The position numbers and the translations under genes were made by a program. A stretch of DNA of 43,772 nt from Chara braunii (lineage: Eukaryota > Streptophyta > Charophyceae > Charales > Characeae): NCBI GenBank assembly GCA_003427395.1, contig BFEA01000556.1, positions 609,565 to 653,336 on the forward strand. Direction: 5' to 3'. Of the stretch, positions 21,254-32,400 are shown one piece after another; the stretch's first letter is position 1, and the number at the start of each line of letters is the position of its first letter. A model generated the notes under the pieces. It saw only the letters and a list, made by a program, of their open reading frames with translations. It did not search any database and was not told the DNA's origin.

Positions 21254-21254
21254 N

Positions 21255-21338
<84 letters not shown>

Positions 21339-21584
21339 GAAGTGGCCGCCATGTGCGTAGTCATAGAGGTGTGCTGAAAACATGCACCCTATCCGGAGGG
21401 GCGTAGTTCAAATTTGGAACAGGTACTGGTAGGGGCATAACAAAAATATTTCAGGCCCAGCCGACGCCGGGGTTTTATGGGAAATTTTTAATCGTGGTCA
21501 GAGGGGCACAGCAGGGTACGTCGGTCGTCAGAGGGGCGCGACGCAAAATAATGGAAATTACAGGGGCGCCAGACAAAGTTGCCA
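20890..21584. mobile_element. ~695 bp element with ~100 bp terminal inverted repeats
   Basis: The left arm (from GGGGAAATTTGTCTGGCACC) and the reverse complement of the right arm (TGGCAACTTTGTCTGGCGCC) share CCCCT-TAATTTCCATTATTTTGC, then GCGCCCCTC-GACG and GTACCCTG/TACCCCGG-like sequence. The left arm carries an extra ~32 bp tandem copy of the CCCCTTTAATTTC unit. Length, arms and lack of genes suit a Mutator-like MITE. No clean 9 bp target duplication is visible: TTGACGATT on the left versus TCGACGATT on the right is a weak candidate, and it leaves poorly matching ends. Confidence 0.6.
21195..21335. repeat. Compound (TG)n(AG)n(TG)n(AG)n microsatellite
   Basis: Four alternating dinucleotide blocks with an N at 21254, near the centre of the inverted-repeat element. 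The repeated TG-AG pair suggests a duplicated block or a misassembled join at the N. Confidence 0.93.
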
Positions 21585-22256
21585 CCAAAAGAAAACAATC
21601 GACGATTGGAAAGGAAAAAAAAACGACAACTGTGACTGGATTGACTGCGCGCAGTTCTTACACAATCTGTTGCGCACAGTCACAGCGCACAGTGGCTCAG
21701 CACCAGAGAATGCCCTGGCCTGGCTCAGAGAAGGGAGGCCCCATCGTTGCTGCGTTCGAGCTTAGAAAGTATGAACGTGGGCGTCAAAATGGCCAGGTTC
21801 GTGCTTTTCTTAGTACCCGCCAGTTGGCGTGGCCTCGGTGAGTGGAGTGCAGCGAGGCCCATACCTGCAGGTCGCGTTCACGCCACCGGTACGGTAGTGT
21901 GGCGCGAGCCATCGCATGACAATTATAGGCTAGGTAGTGCGGACGGGTCGGAGGGTGAAAATGAGAGGAGGAGAGGGCCGCGATTCCGACAAGCACGGCC
22001 GAAATTGCGGCGAGTTTTCCTAAAATACGTGCGTCGGACAACTGTTCCTTTCTTTTTTGTTAGCCGAAATAGGGAATAGGAGAGGTTGATCGTGCGAACG
22101 CATGCACGGCTGGTACCTGTCGAGGATTGGACGGAGACAGATCGGCTGGTGATGGGAAATGGGAACTAGGGATAGTGAGGTGTTCAAGATTGTGCTGTCG
22201 TTTTTCGGAAAGGGGGTGAAAACGGGGGAGTGACACGACATTCGAGAATAGACCCC

Positions 22257-22263
<7 letters not shown>

Positions 22264-22321
<58 letters not shown>
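22264..22321. repeat. (GA)n microsatellite
   Basis: A pure GA run of ~58 bp. Confidence 0.97.
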
Positions 22322-22323
<2 letters not shown>

Positions 22324-22944
22324 TGGGAGGGATGTTACGAGGGCAGCTTGTCGTGGAATGGGGGAGGGTTCCTATCGATGAACGGGATGGAGGAGGAGAT
22401 GGTGCCAAAAGGATGGGATTGGAGGGGTTAAAGTCTGCCTTTTCTCCGTTTGTCGATTTCCGTTCCTCACAATGGAGAGGCCCCAAATCGGATAGGAGAC
22501 GATCTAAAAGAGGGTGGGATGGTGACGTGAACATTTGAGAGGAGGGCAGTATGAGCCAAGAGAGGAGTATGATTGTGCACACTGTTGCACTCAAAGGAGT
22601 GATTCGCACTAAGGCTGGACATTGTCTCTCGGCAGAGAACAAAGGAGAGAGAGAGAGAGAGCTGACTCGAGTGCAAAGGGAGTGTAAGACGGAAGGCTGC
22701 ACTGGAGAAGATTGGCACTGAACGCCGTGTGAGACGACGAGCGTGCTCCTCTTGTCTGTCGAACCGCCATATCCAATCTCCCGCTTCTTTGAGGTACTAT
22801 GCATACTTGGCCCAGTCGGATCTCGAATGTGAATGTCATATTCAATTTACCTCCTTTTTCTCGACGCTCCTTATCAGAACCCGTCAGCCGTCGGATAGTG
22901 CATCGACTTCAGGCGACAGCGATTCGCCATTTCAACTTCCAGCC

Positions 22945-22946
<2 letters not shown>

Positions 22947-23028
<82 letters not shown>
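22947..23028. repeat. (GA)n microsatellite
   Basis: A pure GA run of ~82 bp, just upstream of the duplicated segment and gap. Confidence 0.97.
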
Positions 23029-23031
<3 letters not shown>

Positions 23032-23082
23032 CAATTGGCTATTCAGGTCAGGTAGCAGGTGGGAATTTGACTTTTTGGAAAC

Positions 23083-23409
23083 GCAACGTGTATGCATCTG
23101 AATTGATCAGCCGGAGGTGGTGGAGCGTAGTTGAGGTAAGTTTATTCATTGTGGAATAGTTGGNNNNNNNNNNNNNNNNNNNNNNNNNNNNNNNNNNNNN
23201 NNNNNNNNNNNNNNNNNNNNNNNNNNNNNNNNNNNNNNNNNNNNNNNNNNNNNNNNNNNNNNNNNNNNNNNNNNNNNNNNNNNNNNNNNNNNNNNNNNNN
23301 NNNNNNNNNNNNNNNNNNNNNNNNNNNNGCAACGTGTATGCATCTGAATTGATCAGCCGGAGGTGGTGGAGCGTAGTTGAGGTAAGTTTATTCATTGTGG
23401 AATAGTTGG
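23083..23409. other. Assembly gap bordered by an exact 81 bp duplication
   Basis: The 81 bp from GCAACGTGTATGCATCTG to GTGGAATAGTTGG at 23083-23163 is repeated without change at 23329-23409, with 165 N bases (23164-23328) between. Identical sequence abutting both sides of a gap is the signature of two contig ends that overlap but were not merged. The duplication is probably artificial. Confidence 0.88.
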
Positions 23410-23866
23410 GCGGCGGATGGATCTGCTGCACATCGTTGTTATCGTTTATTACCGAGGAATGAAGCCGAAGCAGTAGGGCGATATTCTCTTCAGAGCAGGA
23501 GCTCAAATTCCTGGAAATGTCTCTTCATCTCCCTCCCTCTCTCTGTCTGTCTCCCTCAGACACATACATTTGCATAGCGTTCGCTGTAAACAAGAAGTTT
23601 CTATTTGATCTCGAGCTTTTTTTTAAGTCACTCACAGCTTTTAGCCAACTATATGTAGTGTAGAATTCTTTAGTTTTCCTTATTCTCTAACTGTTTCTTC
23701 CTCATCCTTCTTTAGTTTCTTCACTGATCTTCGTCCACCCGCCTACTGTAGTCTCTACCCCTTTCGTTAGTATTCGCTCAACCGAAAGACTTTTAAGTCA
23801 GCAAAGGTACACAGGTGTTTTGCGTTCGTGTACATCTGTGCGCGCACTCGTCCGTGCTTGTCTCCG

Positions 23867-23944
23867 CGTGTGTGCGCGTGTGTGCGCGTGTGTGCGCGCG
23901 TGTGTGTGTGTGTGTGTGTGATATATATATATATATATCGTCAA

Positions 23945-24023
<79 letters not shown>
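23867..24023. repeat. Compound (TG/CG)n-(AT)n-(AT)n-(GA)n tract
   Basis: Alternating GTGTGCGC units, then a TG run, then two ATAT arms separated by CGTCAA (about 23921-23960), then a GA run to 24023. It alternates purine and pyrimidine for ~70 bp, and the AT arms are self-complementary. Confidence 0.93.
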
Positions 24024-24027
<4 letters not shown>

Positions 24028-25840
24028 TGCGCCTCTTGTAACTGATACACTAGACCTCATCGTTATTGCCGCACGGAGCTTTGGTCTTTTTCTTCTTTTT
24101 TTTGTCGCATGCGGATTTAGGAACGGTAGAAGAGCATAGAGAGATGAGTAGTGGGAGAGTGAAAAGTGCACTGTATTTTCCTCTCTCGTTGCTCCTTTAT
24201 CTTGTTGACCCCCCCGAGCAGTTGCTTGCTTAACACGAGCGATTGCGAAACCGTTTCTTCTCGCCCTCTCTGTGCTCTCCACCTCGTAGCACTTGGGTAA
24301 TTTTCCTTTGGAATGTTGTGTCTGTTTTCCTCCTTTTCGCAGTTCCTGTTTCTCTCCACTTCTCTCTGTGTAAAGCCGGAAGCTTTCTACTCCAAGGGGG
24401 TGTTTCTTGCTGTTGATCGCGCAGGGTGGGTGAGTGCACTGAGTGGGTGTCTCCAGGATCATTCTTTATTAGCGAGTCTCTCGGAAAAAGGTGGGTGATG
24501 GTGTGCTAGCAGGCAAAGCCGACTTCCTGGCGTTGCTGCGCGCTTGTTCAGAGAGAAGGTGGCTGCGACCGCGATCACCTCGTAGATCTAAATCTACGGG
24601 ACGCAAGCCGGGGGGAAGGAAGGGTATATTCCCCCCACTCTCCCGCGACAGACGGCGGCGCTGCGTTTTTTTTGTTTTGAAGCAGATGCAGTGCCTGTCA
24701 TTTCAGATGTCAGTCTACTAAACTAGACTCGGCATGTGTCACAGCGGAAGTGAGTTGTTCACTCTCATGCCGCTCTTTCCACCGCGCTCGTGCATCGCGT
24801 TGCCGTGACATCTCATCCAGCACCGTTCCCTTCCCCGCGCCTACCCTTCTTTTCCCCGTCTTCCTGTTCTATCTTTTCCCCGCCCACGGCTTCCTCTTTT
24901 TTTATTTATTTTATTTTATTAACGGCTTCCTCTTTGAAAAAGAGGGAATTAGTGAACCGTTGGATTCGAGAAAATGTCGGCGCGTGACGCGCTGTGTCTT
25001 TTACTTAGTCGTTTTTTTACCTTTTTCCTCCTTCACCCCTCTTATCTCCTTTCTCTTTTTCTTTTCTTACAACCCCTCCCCCTCCTTCACCTTACCGCGT
25101 TGTAGTTGATGAAGGCTGCCGTCAGGATTTCCCTCACAGTCTCTTGGGGAATCGAGAGGGGGCACCCACAGCGTGATCTCGACAGCTGTTTTCTTCTCGC
25201 CCTCTTTTCGCGTCCCCCTTTTTGCGCTCCTGCCTATTGGTGGGGCTTCCCCTCTCTGGCCCTCGCCTCTTTTGAGAGCGCGCGCAGCCGCGTGTACGTG
25301 TAATCCTTTCCTTTGCCTGCCCCTCTCTCCCTCGTTGTTAGTATCTCATTCATACACAGCGGGCGAAGTCGAATGGGCGGCGGCCTACACTGACGCGTTT
25401 GTTTCGCTCTTGTACTGTTTGCTCTGGTAATTAATTCGCAAAAGGACGAAAGCGAAAGGGGCCACACACACACACGAAGTTGAGTTGGTGTTTTTAGTGA
25501 TTTTTTTTAAAAGAACTTGGAACCGCAAATTTTCCGTCTATTTATTCATCATTTGTTTATCTTTGATTTGCTGTTTTGCCCTCCTTGCTTCTCGCTCTCA
25601 TGTCTACGACACGCCTGGTCGCGGTTCCAAGCTTCCGCGGCACGCCGCGGATCCGCACGAGCAATACGGACACTCGGTTTCCGCCCTCTGACTGTCGTTG
25701 TTCTCACAACTGCCAAGATCTCCTCTCTCCTCCTCTCTCCTCCTCTCTCAAGGTCGAGTCCCGTCCTTTCCGAGGGTATACGGATACAAATGGGTCATCA
25801 TTACCCTCAGCACGAACGAAGTCGCGAAAAGATGCGCTCG

Positions 25841-25868
25841 GTGGTGGTGGTGGTGGTGGTGGTGGTGG
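25841..25868. repeat. (GGT)n trinucleotide repeat
   Basis: Nine GTG/GGT units, 600 bp upstream of the remorin start. Confidence 0.93.
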
Positions 25869-26467
25869 CACGAGCCGACGTGCAGAGTGCAGAGCGAGAA
25901 TGTCTTGCACTGTCAGGGCTTGGAAATGACATGTTCATGCGTCCGTCTTCGGACGTGAACTGTTGTTGAACGGAAAGCCTCAGCCGCCGCCGGATGAGGG
26001 GCGAATCCCTCGTCATACCTCTTTCCCGCGGTGTGTACTTTTAATCTACTCTTTCTTTGTGAATGAGACGGGAGAACGGAGGGGAAGAAGTGGAGAAGTG
26101 GAGTGAAAAATATGTCCCGTTGAAAAGAGAGAGGGAGAGGGAGAGGGAGAGGGAGAGAATTCGCTCGTATTCTGAACCGTCTGCTAGCGGCAAGTACACG
26201 GAGTTTCGAATAGCGACAGTAGTAGGGAGTGAGTTTTAACGTCATCAGCTTGTCGTCATCCTCATCTTCGGCGCGCCTGCCTTCTATCAAAAAAGCACTT
26301 GGAAGGGAGCGGGTTAGTGTGGTCGCGTTTCTGGCCGTGCGGTGTCTATCTATTCCTACCTTTTTCCTGCTGCTGTATGCTGTTCTTTTCCTCCTCCTCC
26401 TCCTCCTCGTTCTTCCTTCGTCTCTCCCTCGGCCCTGCTCAATTGGTAGTGAAGGACGATAGCAAAG

Positions 26468-29400
26468 ATGCAGGCGATCACGAAGCTCATTGGTCTGGGT
26501 GGGGACACCCCAGATTCGACGTATGCGTCGTTGAAGATCCGCAAGCGCGCCGGAAGAGACGAGGCAAATGGATCGTACGATGGGGAGGAGAGTCAGGTGG
26601 TGGTGGAGGTCATACAGCCTGAGAATTGGCCCTTTGCGGAGGCCGAGTCGTCCGGCGTGGACCGCTTCGCAAGAGCGGAACAGGAGGGAGAGGGAGGAAG
26701 AGCAAGTAGTAGCAGCGGCGGCGGCGGCGGCATTGCCGGCTCGCTCAACCTACGGGCGATGACCAATCGTTTGGCGCCATCGCCTTATGCGAGAGGGCCT
26801 CCCCCTCCCGGTTACGTCTGCTCCCACCATCATAATCAATTAGAAAGAGGAACCCCGGTAGCCGTTCGAACACACAGGTCGGGAGGAGGAGGAGGAGGTG
26901 GAGTAGGAGTAGCCCCTCCGTACGGCACATCAGCTCGCAACAGCTTCAGACAAACTGGCAGAGGTGGTGTCCTAGGAGACGAGGAAGGCAGCACCGAAGA
27001 GGAGGCGGAATCCGAGTCTTCCGAGGGCGTCGACGCATTGACGACCCCTTCCGTAACCGGGACAGACTTCCACACTCCGGGAAACAGCCTAAGTCCCAGA
27101 TCTACAGTCAGCCAGTCCGACCATTCCTCTTTCGAGTCCACCTTTTATCATAGGCGATCGAGCTCGTCTCTGTCGAACTCTTCCTCCGCCGGGGGGGGGG
27201 GAGGAGGAGGAGGAGGAGTCGGCTACGCCACGGCCATGGCCATCGGAAATGCTGATGTGAGTTCGTCTGGCATCTGGAGGGGCGAGTCGCCATGGCGAGG
27301 AGCGAGTTCTTCGTTCAAGAGAGCTCGCGGTAACGACTACTCTTCTACTTCTTCTGATATCCCCCCGCGATCGGTGCCGCCATCGCCGTCGTCGTCCTCG
27401 GAGACTGAGAGCGCGGCTTCGTTTAAGTCGGCCCTATCCTCTGGGGGGGTTTACCGATCATCCAATACGCCCTCCTCGACAACATCAAGTCTCAGAGATG
27501 GAGGAAGTTCAGGAAGAGGAGGAGGAGATGGAGAAGCAAGAGGTCTGTTCGTTAAAGGTGATGTTGCTGTACGATCAGGAAGACCGAATGTGCCACGACC
27601 ATCCTCTACCTCCGGGCGGCGAGGCCGTCGGGATGTCGTCCGCGACTCAGCAACAGCGCGATCAGCCATGAGGGACGATGACCTGTCTTCCGATGGCGAT
27701 GGGAGAGATCGAGGGGGGGGAGGAGTTGATTCGGGGCTGCACTCAGGAGGGAGGAGCGTGGTAAGGTGGGGGGGGGGGCGACAGCAGCAGGAGGAGGATC
27801 CCAACTTGACGCTGCTGCTTCCCACCCATAACCGGCTTCTCCGCGGTGGTCAGAGCTTCGGCTCGACCGATGAAGAATGTCGATCTGCCGATTACGACGA
27901 GGAGGAGGACGGAGATGAAGATGAATATGAGGTGGCGTCATCCTTACAAGAAGATATGCAAGCTGTAGACTCAGACTTGACCGACCTTCATTCCGGCGAG
28001 CAATTAAGTCGTCGTCACCATTATCATCATCATCATCATCACGAGTCCCTGCTGATGGACGAGCAGCAAGAGCAAAGGGCGCGGTTCCGTCCGCAACCTG
28101 CGGGAACCACGAAAGGGAGGAAGGAAGAGGAGGGGGAGGAGGAGGAGGAAGAGGTGAAGGAGTTTAGGCAGAGTGGAGGAGGAGAAGCTGCAGTATCGAG
28201 GGAACGGCCCTCTTCTCCCAACTCCGTGGGGGGTTTGCCGTCCGTCTCCTCTGTATCCGTTTCCAGTGAGCAAATAAGCGATGTATCCCTGGGTTTGGCG
28301 GCGAAGGATGGTGCGACTGCCGTCGAGGGCCACAACGATCAGACGAAAATCGTGTCGGAATTGAAGGTGGCGGGCGGTTTGTCCACACAGCAGTCCATGG
28401 ATTGTCCCGCTGCTGAGCGACGTGGGGACACCGGCGATGGGGGGGCGGTTCTGTCGTTGTCACGCGACGGAGGGGGAGAGAGAAACGAGGCTTGGGAGAA
28501 ATCTCGTTCTAGTGATGGGGGGAAAGCAGCAGTCGGTGCCACGTGGAACGACGTGGTGAGACAAGGGGGGGGGGGGGATAAGTCGGCCGGAGGTACAGAA
28601 ATTGAAGAGAGAAAAGAGGAGGCAGAGGGATACTACAAGGAGGAGGATGCTGGGACGGGATGGCTGGGCGAGAGTCTGGAAAGAGAGGGATGGAGTCGGC
28701 TCGGTGAAGTGGAGGAAGGCCGTGGCGATCTGCATAGAAGTAATACTAGTAATGACGATGGCGGCGGCGCTGTTGGTGAAGAGGAAGTCGAGGGTGTAGG
28801 AGGTGGAGGTGGAGTTGGTGACGGCAAAGCTCCTGGAGTGACAAAGACCACAGAGAGCAAGAAGACCCCGCCGCCGCCGCCGCAAAACGTGGAGATCGAA
28901 GACGGAGAGAACGGAGCAGGGAGCTGCGAGTTGATGATGATGGGTGGTAGATCCGATATGTTGAACATGCAGTTGATGAATCATTGGGGGGGTGATGACG
29001 AGAAGGCGGGCACCAGCAACAATGCGCGGGATGGCGGCGCGGTTCCTATTGCTCAGGCGAGGGAAAAAGAAGGACGGAAGAGAGAGAGAGAGAAAAGGAA
29101 GTCGCCTCTGAAAGAAGGGGCCATGGCTGTCGCCGCCACCGCCGCCGTTGCCGCCGCGGCTATCGGATATAATGCGCCATTGGTGGTGACTGTGGGCGGT
29201 GTAGAAGCGGAACCTGTCGGGGGAAACCAAGGGGGGGCGAGGGCCTTGCGGAATACACCGTTAACGAATGGGTTCAAGTTCCTTCGGAGCTCGAGCGGGA
29301 ACCGAAGGCGGCGGACGGCACTAGCAGCTGCAGCTGGCGCAAGAGCAGGAGAGGAGACAAGGGGCGAAGGAGGCGGAGCAGCAGCAGGAGGAGGAGGAGG

Positions 29401-32400
29401 AGGAGGAGAAGAAGATGACGGGCGTGGAGAGATCAGGCCTGTAAATTACGAGGAAGAGGAAGAGAGTCGAGGGAGTGGCGGCTCGGGGGCTGAACCTGGC
29501 GTTGCACAAATCAACCAGGTGGACAGAGGTGCATCAGGAGGAGGAGGAAGAGAAAGAGGAGGAAGAGAAAGAGGAGGAAGAGAAAGAGGAGGAAGAGAAA
29601 GAGGAGGAAGAGAAAGAGGAGGAAGACGAGGAGGAGAAGCAAATGAGATGGAATGGGGAAAGAAGGAATATGGCGGAGCTAGTAATGGTGGTGGTGATGA
29701 TGGTAGTGATGATGATGATGATGATGATGATGAGCAGGAAGAGGACATGAGCGGGGACGAGGGGATGGAAACGAGCTTGACTAAAAGACGCTCGAGTAGA
29801 TCGGAGGGAGTGAAGAAGAGGGGGGACGAGGGCGAAAGAGATGCCGTGGACGCTTATGGTGAGGGCATTTCACCACGGAAAGAAGGGAGTATGGAGCAGG
29901 AGGAGGAGGAGGACGAAGACGAGGAGATGGAGGGGACGAAAACGCTCCGAGAGATGGAGAGAATTACAGAGGTTGCTGAAGGTGGCTCGGGATTGCATGA
30001 TGACCTGGTTGACGAGGATGGGAGAAATGGAGAGAAGGAGAGTCTTTCGCCGAGAGCAATAGGGAATGGGCGCGAGAACGCAGCGCGCTGTGAGGAGGAG
30101 GAGGTTGTGCGGGATACGCATGGTGGTGGTGTCGACGAGGAGGACAGCGCCAGGGCGAGGCGGCTGGAATCGTTAGATGGAGCAGCAGCAGCAGCAATAA
30201 CGGCGGCTGGGACGGCGAGTAGTGCGGCCGCTGCTGACGTAGCAGCGCAAATTGCTGATGAGGCTGCTGACGTGGCAGTGCGAATTGGTCATGATGCAGC
30301 AGCCGGCGGAACGGCAGCATGCGGTGTGTGTGGCGGGAATGACAACTCAGCAGCGCTGCGGGGAGAAGAGGATTCGCAGCATGGGAGCCCGATAGTTAAA
30401 AAGAGTCCATCGCCGCCGCCGTGGATGGGCGAAGCTCGCACGAGTAAAGCAGTTGAGCTGGACGCGAGAGATACATGTGGGTTGGGGGGCGGTAGTCACG
30501 TCGGAACAGTGCAGGCAAGGAGTGGTTTCACTGCGGTGGGGAAAGGAGGAGAGGGGGGAGGAGGGGGAGGGAAAGAAACATTCCATGGGGCGAGAGGAGC
30601 AAAGGCAGAGCTGCTGTCGTCTTCTTCTTCGTTAGCTGCGGTAGCGAGTCCGGCGTCTTCTTCGCCCCCTTCCATGACGGCCGGGATTATGACGTCTCCT
30701 TCGTCTGCCACGACGACGAAGATGTCGCCTTCTTCGCGCCCAGCCCCGACAACGAGCCCACCGTCGTCTTCTTCACCAGCTATGCCGGCAACGACGATGT
30801 CTTCACCGCCGGTCGCGCCGTCTACGAGACCTTCTTCATCATCGCCAGCTGCGGCGACGATTATGACATCGGCAGCCGTGCCTGTGATAGAGTCGCCCCC
30901 GACTTCAGGTCGCATATCCTCCTCCCCAAGTTCGTTGCCTGCGCTGACACCCACTCGGTTTGTGACGGCAGGCTCGGCACCAGAGATCGTGGAAATGTCC
31001 ACAGGATCGACGAGAGGCTCGGAGGAGGTTAATGCCGGGATGGAGGGGGATAACTCCTCCCTTGTGATGCTTGGTCGTCGAATTACTAGCGGTGGTAATA
31101 GCAGCTTAGGGGGAAGTACAGAGTCCTCCTTCGAGGTCAAAAGGGACGCTATAAGGAGCGAGGGGGGGGACATGGCAGTTCTTGAGCAGCAGAGTTTATG
31201 CAGTCTTCAAGAGCTTGGAGACGACAATCTGGCATACCTTGAGGCCGCGGTCAATGTAAGGGCGGGCGGCGAGGGGGTACATCGAAGGGGGGGGGGGAGG
31301 AAGGCAACAACAGGCGAGTCGTCGTTCCATAGCGAGCAGAGAAAGAATGGGTCGTTTGGAGAGATTGTGCCTCAGGAGGAGACAGAGACGATAAAAGGGA
31401 GGGGGGGCCGGGGAGGAGGCATGGTTGATCATCGTCGGCGGCGGGCACTATCGACGGAGGAAGAAGAGGAGGGGGAAGAGGAGGAAGTGGGTGATGTTTA
31501 TGGCGCTGCTGACCATCGTCGTCGGGGTTTATCACATCTACCGAGGGGGGAATCGAAATCGGGTGCTTATTCTGGTTCCCTCCCCCCCGAGGTCGATCGG
31601 GTTTCCGACTGGGATGCGTCTCGTACAGCACCCGTCGCTGCCGCGGATTGGCGCACGACACCGACCGGCGGTTTAACATCCCAACAACAGCAGAATCGAA
31701 AACATTACTCCGCCTCGATGGCGAAAGGAACGACGGACACCAGAGGAGGAAGAGTAGGAGGAGGAGGAGGAAGAGGAGAGGGTGGTGGTGGTAGTAGTAG
31801 TGCTTCACGGCCCCACGTGGGATATGTCCCGGTCCCGATGTTTTCCGGCTCGGGTGGCGCTTTTGGTGGTGGTACCAGATACAGTCCCGTGATTGTCGAT
31901 CCCGTCGCGGTTAGGACAAATATTTTGGTGAGTTCGGCCCAATTAGTACCACACCCAGAGCGCCAGGGCGCTGCTTCGACATCGACCCCTGCTGCGTCTG
32001 CTTTCGCTGCTGAGACTTCTGCCCGGCGCGGTGCTCCGCGAGACGAGGACTGTCGTTCCAGCTCAACGAAACCGTCTTCTTCGGCGGCGTCTTCGGGAGG
32101 CGGGAGTCGGTTAAAAGCTCTCCAGCAGCGGCAACCCTTGGACGAACAAGAAGGCAAAGGGTTGTATCGCCGCCGTAGCAGCGCAGGCAGCAGGGAGGGG
32201 TCTGCTGCGTACACAAGACACGTGGCACGTGGGGCGGCGTTCGCGCACACTCCGGAGATGGACGAAGAGCTAGACGGCATATCTCCGGACGAGACTGCTC
32301 GAACTCCCGCCCGCGACACAGATGGTCATGATGTAAGCAAACCCCCTCCCTCGTCGAGGGTTGACCTGCATGTTAGAAGGGCAGCTAGCAATTCTACCGC

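Larger units (their letters stand above)
21585..23082. other. Intergenic stretch with GA microsatellites
   Basis: No gene recognised. Open frames are short and overlap on both strands. It holds GA tracts at 22264-22321 and 22947-23028 and a short one near 22648-22661. The region is moderately GC-rich (21800-22100), so part of it could belong to a 5' exon or promoter of the downstream gene, but I cannot show this. Confidence 0.45.
23410..26467. other. Upstream region and presumed 5' leader of the giant remorin gene
   Basis: About 3 kb with no recognisable coding domain. It is C/T-rich in patches (for example CTCCTCTCTCCTCCTCTCTC near 25731, and TCCTCCTCC near 26391-26410) and contains a (GGT)n run at 25841-25868 and GAGAGG repeats near 26126-26156. 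Such pyrimidine-rich leaders are common upstream of plant genes. I see no well-placed TATA box. Upstream ATGs and short frames occur, so the transcription start and any leader introns are unknown. Confidence 0.4.

Noticed and set aside
20874-21600. 9 bp target duplication TTGACGATT/TCGACGATT for the 20890 element
   Set aside because: One mismatch, and the sequence between it and the arms does not form a matching terminus, so I left the boundary undefined.
28460-29230. 257-codon minus-strand frame with hydrophobic stretches
   Set aside because: It is a shadow of the remorin frame. The composition follows from antisense purine-rich codons, and no domain is visible.
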